Positions 22,922 through 30,822 of a stretch of 64,000 bases of DNA are shown here, piece by piece (positions within the stretch are counted from its first letter, which is position 1; the number at the start of each line of letters is the position of its first letter). The stretch covers positions 988,736 to 1,052,735 of the forward strand of contig NZ_LT992558.1 of the NCBI RefSeq assembly GCF_900258435.1. The letters are read 5' to 3'. A model generated the notes under the pieces. It was not told the origin of the DNA. It searched no databases and saw nothing but the letters and a program-made list of their open reading frames with translations. This DNA is from Carnobacterium divergens (GTDB lineage Bacteria; Bacillota; Bacilli; Lactobacillales; Carnobacteriaceae). Position numbers and translations under genes: made by a program.

Positions 22922-24157
22922 ATGATAAAGAAGAAAAAGAAAAAATTAATAATCGCACTAACCGTAGCAGGAATGATCGTTGCAGGTACATCGATTTATG
23001 TAGTATCTAATCAGAAACAACAAGCAAGCAATTTAGTTCAAGATGCGCCTCAAGTAAACAAAGTCAGTGATTTGATGTCTAGTAGCACGTCAAAAGGCGA
23101 ATCTTATTTGACTGGTAAAGTAGCGCCTAATGCAACAAGTAAACTAAATGCAGATTCTGCAAAAGGAAAAATTAATGAAGTATTTGTAAAAGTAGGAGAC
23201 AAAGTAACAAAAGGTCAAAAACTTTTTTCTTATACCAACCCTGATGGTCAAATTGCGATGGAAGAAGCCGAGACTGATCGAACAAAACTCCAAAATAAAC
23301 TCAATCAATTAAACGAATCAATTGCAACAAAACGAACACAATTGACTAAAAAAACGGATGAACTAACAGCATTAACGAATAAAGTCAACAATGCGACTAC
23401 AGAAGAAAAAGAATCTTTAAATCAAGAGAAAAAAAGTTTAGAAGAAACAGTTGAGTTAGGGAAAAATGAGATTGAAACAGCTAAAAGCGAATTAAGTGAT
23501 GCTAAATTAGACTTACAAAAAGCAGAACGCACACAGCAACTAACAAATGAAAAATATGGACGTTCAGAAGTAGTATCAGACGTAGATGGCATTATTCAAA
23601 AAATAGACGATACTCAGATTAACAGCACTGTCAGTGCGGGTTCACAGCCAGAAAGTTTTATGGAAATTATGGATACTTCCGTTTTAAGAGTTCTTGGGAA
23701 AGTAGATGAATTTCAAAAAGGAGAAATTGCAGTTGACCAACCTGTCAAATTAATTGATCGAAAAGATCAAAGTAAAACATGGCGTGGAAAAATTGCTAGA
23801 GTTGATGCAACGGCAACAGACGAAAAAGAGGAAAGTACGATTTCTAAATATCCCTTTGAAGTCGTGATGGAAAATGGAGAAGAGATGCCTAATATTGGCA
23901 ACCATGTCTATATTCAACCTGAAAAAGAAGAAAATGCGAAAGTCAGTCTTCCTACAGATTATATTATGAATGAAAAGGACAAAAAATTTGTTTGGAAAGT
24001 GATCAAAGGTCAAGTTCTTAAACAAGAAGTAACCCTAGGAAAATCAAATGAAGAAGCCAAGACGATTGAAGTTAACGCGGGATTAACAAAAGAAGATACA
24101 ATTGTTTTTCCAACAAAACTTATTAAAGAAGGAATGAAGGTGCCAATTCATGATTAG
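22922..24157 (+). CDS. membrane fusion (HlyD/YknX/MacA-like) component of an ABC exporter
   Basis: A 411-residue protein with an N-terminal membrane anchor (residues ~8-27 after KKKKKK), a split lipoyl domain (GKINEVFVKVGDKVTKGQKLF and YGRSEVVSDVDGIIQKI), a long coiled-coil hairpin between them (~residues 115-205), and a C-terminal beta-barrel region. Family members such as YknX or MacA stabilise and gate MacB-type permeases on the outside of the membrane. The stop overlaps the ATPase gene by eight bases. Expression probably depends on the response regulator through the box 55-85 bases upstream of the ATG. Confidence 0.9.
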   Translation: MIKKKKKKLIIALTVAGMIVAGTSIYVVSNQKQQASNLVQDAPQVNKVSDLMSSSTSKGESYLTGKVAPNATSKLNADSAKGKINEVFVKVGDKVTKGQKLFSYTNPDGQIAMEEAETDRTKLQNKLNQLNESIATKRTQLTKKTDELTALTNKVNNATTEEKESLNQEKKSLEETVELGKNEIETAKSELSDAKLDLQKAERTQQLTNEKYGRSEVVSDVDGIIQKIDDTQINSTVSAGSQPESFMEIMDTSVLRVLGKVDEFQKGEIAVDQPVKLIDRKDQSKTWRGKIARVDATATDEKEESTISKYPFEVVMENGEEMPNIGNHVYIQPEKEENAKVSLPTDYIMNEKDKKFVWKVIKGQVLKQEVTLGKSNEEAKTIEVNAGLTKEDTIVFPTKLIKEGMKVPIHD

Positions 24158-24839
24158 CTTGAAAAACATTTATAAATCTTATTGGCAAGGAGAAGAAGAA
24201 ATAGCGATTTTAAAAAACATCAATTTAGAAATAGAAAAAGGGGATTACATTTCAATTATGGGACCTTCTGGCTCTGGGAAATCGACCTTAATGAACATCA
24301 TTGGTTGTTTAGATAAACCAACTTCTGGAGACTACCACATCTATGATACAGATATTTTAAACTTAAACGAGCGCCAACTATCTGACTTACGAAATCAATC
24401 CATAGGATTTGTCTTTCAAAATTTCAATTTAATGCCACGTTTGTCCGTTCAAAAAAATGTAGAACTGCCCTTGATTTATTCAAAAATAACAAAATATGAG
24501 CGTTCAAGAAGAGCCGTTAGTGCCCTTGATAAGGTTGGATTATCTCAACGGTTAAGCTTTCGACCACCTGCTCTTTCAGGGGGACAAAAACAACGTGTTG
24601 CGATTGCAAGAGCATTAGTAACGAATTCTGATTTTATTTTAGCGGATGAACCAACAGGAGCGTTGGATACAAAAACAAGTACGGAAATTATGGCGCTTTT
24701 TGATGAATTTAATCACCTAGGTAAAACGATTATTATTATTACTCATGAAGCTGAAATTGCCGATTATACAAATCGAAAAATTGTGATTCGTGATGGTGAA
24801 ATTATTTCAGATGAACGAAAGGAGGCATTAGATGAGTGA
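24150..24839 (+). CDS. ABC exporter ATPase (MacB/LolD/YknY type)
   Basis: A 229-residue nucleotide-binding subunit with Walker [10 protein letters not shown] (~residues 36-44), Q-loop FVFQNFNL, signature LSGGQKQR, Walker [12 protein letters not shown] and switch His in ITHE. All catalytic residues are intact. It drives the MacB-type permease encoded next, with which it overlaps by eight bases, as it does with the membrane fusion gene. This is typical of mechanotransmission exporters that act on periplasmic or extracellular substrates such as peptides. Confidence 0.95.
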   Translation: MISLKNIYKSYWQGEEEIAILKNINLEIEKGDYISIMGPSGSGKSTLMNIIGCLDKPTSGDYHIYDTDILNLNERQLSDLRNQSIGFVFQNFNLMPRLSVQKNVELPLIYSKITKYERSRRAVSALDKVGLSQRLSFRPPALSGGQKQRVAIARALVTNSDFILADEPTGALDTKTSTEIMALFDEFNHLGKTIIIITHEAEIADYTNRKIVIRDGEIISDERKEALDE

Positions 24840-26061
24840 AAATATTTTGCTTTCATTAGAGTCGATTTGGGCCCATAAATTACGATCGATTTTAACGATG
24901 ATTGGTGTGATTATTGGAATTGGTTCCATTGTTGCTATTTTTAGTATTGTTGAAGGAAATACAGAAAACACTAAAAAAAGTATGTTAGGTGGAGAAAACA
25001 ATAGTATTTCGTTACAATACGCAACAAAGGAGACGCTAAGTGGACAATATGGTAACGATAATGGAAAGAAGCCGGACTATCTAAAGCCGCTTACTTCGCA
25101 GCAAATTAAACAAGTTCAAACGGTTGCTGGTGTTAAGGACGCAACGGTAAGCTATGAAGCTGAAACCGATGTGAGCCTTAAAAATAACTCTGTTACGAGT
25201 AAAATTTTAGGCATTACAGAGAACTATTTTAATTACGAAGGGTATTCTTTGCTAGAAGGCAGACTGTTAAATCAAAGCGATTATGCTCTTTCAGAACAAG
25301 TAGCAGTAGTAGATCAGTCACTTTATAAACAGTTATTTCCAAAAGAAGATGGCATTGGTAAGTTGATTGAAATTAAAGGGCTACCCTACCGACTTGTAGG
25401 TGTCGTAAAACCCAAAGAAGATCAACAAACGGGAATGTTTTCATTTGATAAAAAAACAGATCGAGCGTTTGTGAGCATTAACAACTGGTCTAAGTTCATG
25501 GGCACTCTTAATCCAGAGCCTAAAGTAACAGTTCAAACAGAAAAATCAGATGATTTACAGCCAGTTGCTAATCGTGTGGCCGATACGTTAAATAAAATGA
25601 TTCCTAAATCCGATTATTTATTTGGTATTCAAAATTCAAAGGAAATGGAAAAAAGTATGGAAGAGTATGCACGTTCTCAATTCCAATTATTAGGTGGCCT
25701 TGCGAGTATTTCTTTAATTGTAGGGGGAATTGGCGTGATGAATATTATGCTCGTTTCCGTAACTGAGCGAACGCGTGAAATAGGAATCAAAAAAGCACTA
25801 GGAGCAAGGCGAGAAACAATCTTAACCCAATTTCTGATGGAGTCTATTGTATTGACTTTATTGGGTGGTATTTTAGGAATTACCCTTGGTTTAGCTGGAG
25901 GAAAACTAGCAACAAGCTTATTGGGCTATCCTTATTATATCTCGCTAATTGCCATTCTAGGAAGTGTCTTATTTTCAATTGCTATTGGATTGATTTTTGG
26001 ATTATTGCCAGCCATGAAGGCCTCTCGTCTAGATCCAATTGAGGCATTACGATACGAATAA
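24832..26061 (+). CDS. MacB/FtsX-type ABC exporter permease (YknZ-like)
   Basis: A 409-residue permease with four membrane helices: one near residues 15-40, a large extracellular MacB-type core domain (~45-285), then three helices. The FtsX motif RTREIGIKKALGARRETILTQFLMESI precedes helix 3. With the fusion protein and ATPase it forms a complete MacAB-like exporter. The kinase gene follows after 73 bases, with only a weak inverted repeat between, so read-through is likely. The substrate is unknown: antimicrobial or signalling peptide is the usual guess for such TCS-linked exporters. Confidence 0.93.
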   Translation: MSENILLSLESIWAHKLRSILTMIGVIIGIGSIVAIFSIVEGNTENTKKSMLGGENNSISLQYATKETLSGQYGNDNGKKPDYLKPLTSQQIKQVQTVAGVKDATVSYEAETDVSLKNNSVTSKILGITENYFNYEGYSLLEGRLLNQSDYALSEQVAVVDQSLYKQLFPKEDGIGKLIEIKGLPYRLVGVVKPKEDQQTGMFSFDKKTDRAFVSINNWSKFMGTLNPEPKVTVQTEKSDDLQPVANRVADTLNKMIPKSDYLFGIQNSKEMEKSMEEYARSQFQLLGGLASISLIVGGIGVMNIMLVSVTERTREIGIKKALGARRETILTQFLMESIVLTLLGGILGITLGLAGGKLATSLLGYPYYISLIAILGSVLFSIAIGLIFGLLPAMKASRLDPIEALRYE

Positions 26062-26134
26062 ATCTAAATACGGTTGCGTCATTTGATAAAACCGTTATAC
26101 TAAAAGAAAATGGAAAGCAGGAGGATGGTAGATT

Positions 26135-27562
26135 TTGAAAATCAGAACAAAAAATTTTCTTTATACTTCAGGAATCATCATCCTTATTGTGACGATTGCT
26201 TTTAGTATTCTGTATCTTTTGATGCCTAATTATTATCAAATGAAGAAGGAAAGAGAACTTAAAGTCGCAATAAAACTTGTCGTTACAAAAATAGAAGAAC
26301 AGCCAACTTCATTAGATTCCTTTCAAATTTTGTCACAAGAATCCTTTTATAGCGGATTGACCTTTATTTTGAAGGATCCTAATGGGAAGATCATTTACCC
26401 AAATACGCTACAATTATCTGATGCAGCCAATCTACAGCAAACTAATGAAGTGCAGCAGGTTGAAGGAGCAGCGATTTTATTTTCAGATTTAGAAGAAATT
26501 GCCACGTATAGTCAAACGGCAAAAGTAAATAATGATTTACAGTATTTGACCTATAATGAAGCGTTTAAAGACAATCAGCAAAGAAAGTATGTGTTAACGG
26601 TCATTTATCCGTTACAACCCATTAATGAGGCTCAAGAAGTTCTTCTTGACATCTATCCGTTAGTCTTGCTGATTTGTTTTGTAATTGGGGCCTTTGGTGC
26701 CTATTTATATTCCTATTTCTCAACAAAAAGAATTACTAAAATTTCTGAAACTACTAGACAAATGACGTTTTCTAATGAAATTCTAGCGAATGATATCAAG
26801 GGCGTTGATGAAATCAGTGAATTGTCTAAAGATATTCACTATTTGCATGCGAGCTTGGTAACTACAAATGAACAATTAAATCAGGATTTACTAATTATTT
26901 CAAAACTTGAAAATTCAAAAACCGAGTTTATGCAGATGGCTTCTCACGAACTAAAAACCCCATTGACTGCACTTTCAGGGATTGTTGAAGGAATGGTGCA
27001 TAAAGTAGGACCGTACCAAGATCGAGATAACTATTTAGAAGTGTGCCAAATGCTATTAAAGGAGCAAGCAGACTTAATTAATGATATTCTTTATATTTCA
27101 AAATTAGATAAAATAGAAGAACAAAAAAAGACAACTTTCCAATTAAATGAATTAATTGAAGCGGAGCTCCCTAAATTTGAATCGTTTGTTATTAAGCAAG
27201 ATTATCACTTGGAGATTGCATTAGAGCCAGTCAAAGTCAAAGCAAATCCAGCAGAAGTCCAAAGAGTCATTTCTAATTTAATCAGTAATGCAATGAAGTA
27301 TACAAAAGCAGGCGGACGGATTAGTCTTACGGTAACTAAGGGGGAATTCCAAATTAAAAACGAATGCGAACCTTTAAAAGAACAAGAATTAGACCAAATT
27401 TTTGAAGCCTTTTACCGACCTGATTTTGCTAGAAATAGAAAAGATGGTGGGACAGGACTAGGGTTATTTATTGTCAGTCAACTTTTGAAAAAAAATCAAT
27501 TAGGTTATGAATTTGTCCCGCTGGAAAAGGGTCAAGGAATGGTGTTTAAACTATTTTTTTGA
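26135..27562 (+). CDS. sensor histidine kinase, partner of the upstream response regulator
   Basis: A 475-residue membrane kinase with helix 1 (~8-30), an extracellular sensor domain (~31-172), helix 2 (~173-195), HAMP-like linker, phospho-acceptor motif MASHELKTPLTALSG, N-box NLISNAMKYTKAGG and G-box GGTGLGLFIVSQLL. The start is TTG, eight bases after AGGAGG. It lies downstream of the exporter it probably controls, with the regulator gene in front of the exporter. The sensor domain shows no recognised ligand motif. Confidence 0.9.
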   Translation: MKIRTKNFLYTSGIIILIVTIAFSILYLLMPNYYQMKKERELKVAIKLVVTKIEEQPTSLDSFQILSQESFYSGLTFILKDPNGKIIYPNTLQLSDAANLQQTNEVQQVEGAAILFSDLEEIATYSQTAKVNNDLQYLTYNEAFKDNQQRKYVLTVIYPLQPINEAQEVLLDIYPLVLLICFVIGAFGAYLYSYFSTKRITKISETTRQMTFSNEILANDIKGVDEISELSKDIHYLHASLVTTNEQLNQDLLIISKLENSKTEFMQMASHELKTPLTALSGIVEGMVHKVGPYQDRDNYLEVCQMLLKEQADLINDILYISKLDKIEEQKKTTFQLNELIEAELPKFESFVIKQDYHLEIALEPVKVKANPAEVQRVISNLISNAMKYTKAGGRISLTVTKGEFQIKNECEPLKEQELDQIFEAFYRPDFARNRKDGGTGLGLFIVSQLLKKNQLGYEFVPLEKGQGMVFKLFF

Positions 27563-27596
27563 CGGTGAAGAACGAATCTAGTATTTTAATAAAAGT

Positions 27597-27643
27597 ATTT
27601 CTTGTTGCATTTGAAGGATGAATGCAACAAGAAATGCTTTTTT
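27597..27643 (+). terminator. intrinsic terminator of the kinase gene
   Basis: TTTCTTGTTGCATT / GAATGCAACAAGAAA with an eight-base loop, followed by a T-rich run. Confidence 0.85.
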
Positions 27644-27889
27644 ATCATGGTTACAATAGGTTTTACCGATTCTAAGCTCGATAAGAATTAACTGCTGACG
27701 GTATACTTCATTCACTAGTCAATGAAACACGTTTCTTTAATTATCAATACTTTATTCCTCATCCTTATAGTATAATTATTTTAGAATTAATAAGTGACAA
27801 CAACAAGTAAGATTAGTAGGACTAATAAGGTACAAACCAACAGGTTTTAGCGTAACGTAAAATTTTTAACAGAGAAAGAAGGACACAAC
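27644..27889. other. intergenic stretch, no gene seen
   Basis: With the terminator this leaves about 250 non-coding bases before the serine hydrolase. A TATAAT at 27771 is a possible -10 but has no convincing -35. No RNA structure is recognised. Confidence 0.4.
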
Positions 27890-28915
27890 ATGTATCCTAA
27901 AACACGAGCAATGATTCATTCTTTAATGGAAGATAAAACCATTCCAGGTGCAAACTATCAATTTATCACAAAAAAAGGCAATAAAAGTTATTCAGAAGGA
28001 TTGGCTGCTGTTTTTCCAAAGAGTGAACCAATTAAAAGCGACTTGCTTTATGATGTAGCCTCTTTAACGAAAGTCATGATGACAACGACCGTGATTTTAC
28101 AATTGTGGGAAACAGGACAATTAAAATTAACGGATCCTGTTAAGGTCTATCTGCCGACCTTTAGTGAACCAAAAGTTACGATTCAACACCTATTGACTCA
28201 TACATCAGCTTTACAAGGCTTTATTCCAAATCGAGATCAATTAAATCAAGGGGAATTAAGAGAAGCATTGTTGCATTTACCAATTGGGGAAGGCTTTGAA
28301 AAAGAGGCAGTCTATACGGATTCTGGAATGATTTTACTCGGGTTTATTATTGAAGCTATTTTAAAAGATGATTTAGTCGCTATTTTCAATCAGAGAATTA
28401 TCCAACCGTTAGATTTAAAAAATACCACCTTTAGCCCTCGTGATCCAATGCTGTGTGCCCCAACTGAAAATCATCAGACACGAGGCTTAATCCGAGGAGT
28501 AGTCCATGATCCGAAAGCCTTAGTGCTAGGTGAACATTGTGGTAGCGCCGGCCTTTTTTCAAATTTACAAGACGTGAGTCGCTTTAGTCAAATGCTGTTA
28601 AATCGTGGAACGATAGATGGGGTTGAAATTTTAAAAAAAGAAACCGTAACAGCTTTAATTCAGGATTGGACGCCTTCTGGCACCTTGCATCGTTCGTTAG
28701 GCTGGGATTTGTTTAGTTCCATTGATGGTACGGATAAAACCCGCTACTTATTTCATTCCGGATTTACAGGAACCTTTATTTTATTAGATTTAGCAGCGGA
28801 AGAAGGCTTCGTCTTTTTATCTAACCGTGTCCATCCAATTAATGACAATCCTCACTATTTGAAACGTCGAAATGAAGTCTTACAAGCCTACTTCCATGAA
28901 AAAGAAGCAAGATAA
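27890..28915 (+). CDS. serine hydrolase of the beta-lactamase/penicillin-binding protein fold (class C-like)
   Basis: A 341-residue enzyme with the three motifs of the family: SxxK as Ser58-Leu-Thr-Lys61 (VASLTKVMM), a Y-x-S/N-type element in VYTDSGMIL, and HSG near residue 288 (FHSGFTGTF) replacing KTG. There is no signal peptide or lipobox, so the protein is probably cytosolic or loosely attached. Relatives act as esterases, D-aminopeptidases or peptidoglycan-trimming enzymes, rarely as true beta-lactamases. AAGGA lies nine bases before the ATG. It is a single-gene unit. Confidence 0.88.
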   Translation: MYPKTRAMIHSLMEDKTIPGANYQFITKKGNKSYSEGLAAVFPKSEPIKSDLLYDVASLTKVMMTTTVILQLWETGQLKLTDPVKVYLPTFSEPKVTIQHLLTHTSALQGFIPNRDQLNQGELREALLHLPIGEGFEKEAVYTDSGMILLGFIIEAILKDDLVAIFNQRIIQPLDLKNTTFSPRDPMLCAPTENHQTRGLIRGVVHDPKALVLGEHCGSAGLFSNLQDVSRFSQMLLNRGTIDGVEILKKETVTALIQDWTPSGTLHRSLGWDLFSSIDGTDKTRYLFHSGFTGTFILLDLAAEEGFVFLSNRVHPINDNPHYLKRRNEVLQAYFHEKEAR

Positions 28916-28968
28916 TCAAAAAGACTAGTCAAATTATTAAAAAAAACTTACAAAATGACTAATTTTCA

Positions 28969-28982
28969 TAAAATCGTTTTCA
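28969..28982. promoter_or_regulatory. cre-like site upstream of manA
   Basis: On the minus strand the 14 bases read TGAAAACGATTTTA, one mismatch from the catabolite-responsive element TGWAANCGNTNWCA. It lies 46 bases before manA, where CcpA could act, but no clean promoter could be assigned. Confidence 0.35.
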
Positions 28983-29028
28983 ACTATGGTAAACTAAAGA
29001 ATGTAAAAAGTAGAGGAGGAACAAACAC

Positions 29029-29991
29029 GTGAATGAACCATTATTTTTAGAAGCCGTTTTACAAGAGAAAATCTGGGGTGGAACAAAGTTAAAAGACGTT
29101 TTTGGATATTCTTTGCAAAGTGATAAAGTTGGAGAATGCTGGGCGATCAGTGCACATCCCAATGGCCCAAGTATTGTTAAAAATGGCCCCTACAAAGGAC
29201 TGACCTTAGCGGAGGTTTGGAGCCAACATCGCGATCTTTTTGGAAATGCTAAAGGAGACGTTTTTCCTTTATTAACTAAAATTTTAGATGCCAATGATGA
29301 TTTATCTGTTCAAGTTCATCCAGACGATGCGTATGGGTTAAAGCATGAAGGTGAACTAGGTAAGACAGAATGCTGGTATGTAATTGACGCAGACGAAGGC
29401 TCTGAAATCATTTATGGGCATCATGCTAAAAGTAAAGAAGAATTGGAACAGATGATTGAGTCTGGACAATGGGATCAATTATTACGTCGTATTAAAGTCA
29501 ATAAAGGCGATTTTTTCCATGTACCAAGTGGGACGATTCATGCAATTGGAGCAGGGATTATGATACTTGAAACCCAACAAAGCAGTGATACCACTTACCG
29601 TGTCTATGATTATGATCGCAAAGACGATCAAGGAAATTTACGGGAATTGCATATTCAACAATCCATTGATGTAACGACGATTCCTCATATTGATCCAGTC
29701 TTGCATATTGAGACAAAAAATCATGAAAATGTTGAAGTAACGACTTATGTTGAATCGGATTTCTTCGATGTGTATGAGTGGGATATTACTGGAAAAGCTG
29801 ATTTTACAGCAACTGCACCCTATACATTAGTGAGTGTTTTAGCAGGAGAAGGAAAGCTATCTTTAGTAGACGGTTCAAGTTATCCCTTAACAAAAGGGGT
29901 TCATTTTATTTTACCAAATGGCATCAAACAGTGGAGTATTGATGGAAAATTACAAATAATTGCTTCAACTCCTGGAAACGAAAATCGTTAA
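29029..29991 (+). CDS. manA: mannose-6-phosphate isomerase, class I
   Basis: A 320-residue zinc-dependent isomerase converting mannose-6-phosphate and fructose-6-phosphate. Metal-ligand segments are visible: LSVQVHPDDAYGLKHEGELGKTECWYV with the His and Glu ligands, and HVPSGTIHAIGAGIMILE with the second His. The length is that of Firmicute ManA proteins. It starts with GTG after AGGAGG. It stands as a single-gene unit behind a cre-like site and in front of a perfect terminator; mannose is typically fed in by a PTS encoded elsewhere. Confidence 0.95.
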   Translation: MNEPLFLEAVLQEKIWGGTKLKDVFGYSLQSDKVGECWAISAHPNGPSIVKNGPYKGLTLAEVWSQHRDLFGNAKGDVFPLLTKILDANDDLSVQVHPDDAYGLKHEGELGKTECWYVIDADEGSEIIYGHHAKSKEELEQMIESGQWDQLLRRIKVNKGDFFHVPSGTIHAIGAGIMILETQQSSDTTYRVYDYDRKDDQGNLRELHIQQSIDVTTIPHIDPVLHIETKNHENVEVTTYVESDFFDVYEWDITGKADFTATAPYTLVSVLAGEGKLSLVDGSSYPLTKGVHFILPNGIKQWSIDGKLQIIASTPGNENR

Positions 29992-30013
29992 ATCGAACGG
30001 TTAAGTGAGTTAA

Positions 30014-30051
30014 AGAGTAAGTAGAAAAGTATTTCTACTTACTCTTTTTTT
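30014..30051 (+). terminator. intrinsic terminator of manA
   Basis: AGAGTAAGTAGAAA / TTTCTACTTACTCT perfect stem, four-base loop, T-run. Confidence 0.9.
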
Positions 30052-30072
30052 GTATAAATAAAAAATTAATAA

Positions 30073-30138
30073 TTAGGTACCTAAATAGTTTGCTTTTTTA
30101 TGTAAGAGGGTGTATGATGTTAATTGTTAGGTACCTAT
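30073..30138. promoter_or_regulatory. promoter of the marR-ABC operon flanked by two identical palindromes
   Basis: TTAGGTACCTAA (30073-30084) and TTAGGTACCTAT (30127-30138) share the 10-base palindrome TAGGTACCTA. Between them lies a promoter: TTGCTT (30090-30095), 17-base spacer, TATGAT (30113-30118). The palindrome centres are 54 bases apart. They are candidate operators for the MarR regulator encoded next. Confidence 0.75.
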
Positions 30139-30171
30139 TTAAAAATAAAAAAACTAATTGAGGTGTAAAAT

Positions 30172-30822
30172 ATGAGTGAATTAACCAAGACACTATTTAA
30201 AAATTTTGAACAATTAATGAGACAAAACCACAGAATGATGGGGTTTATGAGTATGAATCGGGGAGGTAAACATTTTTCAAGTCAACAAAGAGTTCTAGGA
30301 ATATTAAAGAAACATAACGGTGAAATGACGACTAGCCAATTAGCAGAAGAACTAGATATCCGTCCATCTTCTGTTTCTGAACTGATTAAAAAATTAGAAA
30401 AATCAGGTTTTGTTACTCGTAAAAAAGATGAAAAAGATAAACGCGTGACATTGATTCATCTTACTGAGTCAGGTATAACAGCAAGCGAAGAAAAATCAGA
30501 TAAAATCGGTGATTTTAGCGAGATTTTTTTCAATAGCTTAGATGAAGAAGAACAAGCAGAATTGAATCGATTACTAGAAAAATTATTAACCAATTCTAAA
30601 GATCAACGAGAAGAATGGTTTGAACACATGCAACAAATAAGAAGAAGACCTGATTTTGGAGGACGAGAAAGAGGCAGACATCCAGGTCATCCTTTTTCAG
30701 ACTTTGAAAATCATCCTGATGGAATGGATCGTGTTGATTTCTTTCATCATCCGTCTGAATTTAAAAACGAAGAAGAACACAACGAATTTATGACTAAATT
30801 TTTTGGAGGAAAAGAGCAATGA
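30172..30822 (+). CDS. MarR family regulator with histidine-rich C-terminal tail
   Basis: A 216-residue protein. The winged helix-turn-helix core (~residues 35-145) shows the MarR pattern MTTSQLAEELDIRPSSVSELIKKLEKSGFVTRKKDEKDKRVTLIHLTESG. About 65 further residues follow, rich in His, Arg, Gly and acidic residues (GRERGRHPGHPFSDFENH, FFHHPSEF), longer than a normal MarR. The tail could bind metal or help dimer contacts; this is inference. The stop overlaps the ABC exporter start by four bases (ATGA). It likely represses its own operon via the two palindromes upstream. Confidence 0.9.
   Translation: MSELTKTLFKNFEQLMRQNHRMMGFMSMNRGGKHFSSQQRVLGILKKHNGEMTTSQLAEELDIRPSSVSELIKKLEKSGFVTRKKDEKDKRVTLIHLTESGITASEEKSDKIGDFSEIFFNSLDEEEQAELNRLLEKLLTNSKDQREEWFEHMQQIRRRPDFGGRERGRHPGHPFSDFENHPDGMDRVDFFHHPSEFKNEEEHNEFMTKFFGGKEQ

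Noticed and set aside
22786-23010. 74-codon frame overlapping the terminator and the exporter operon start
   Set aside because: It reads through a strong hairpin and overlaps the real membrane-fusion gene out of frame.
27644-27889. Intergenic stretch examined for a small RNA or riboswitch
   Set aside because: No conserved aptamer core, no terminator hairpin at its 3' end, and only an isolated TATAAT.
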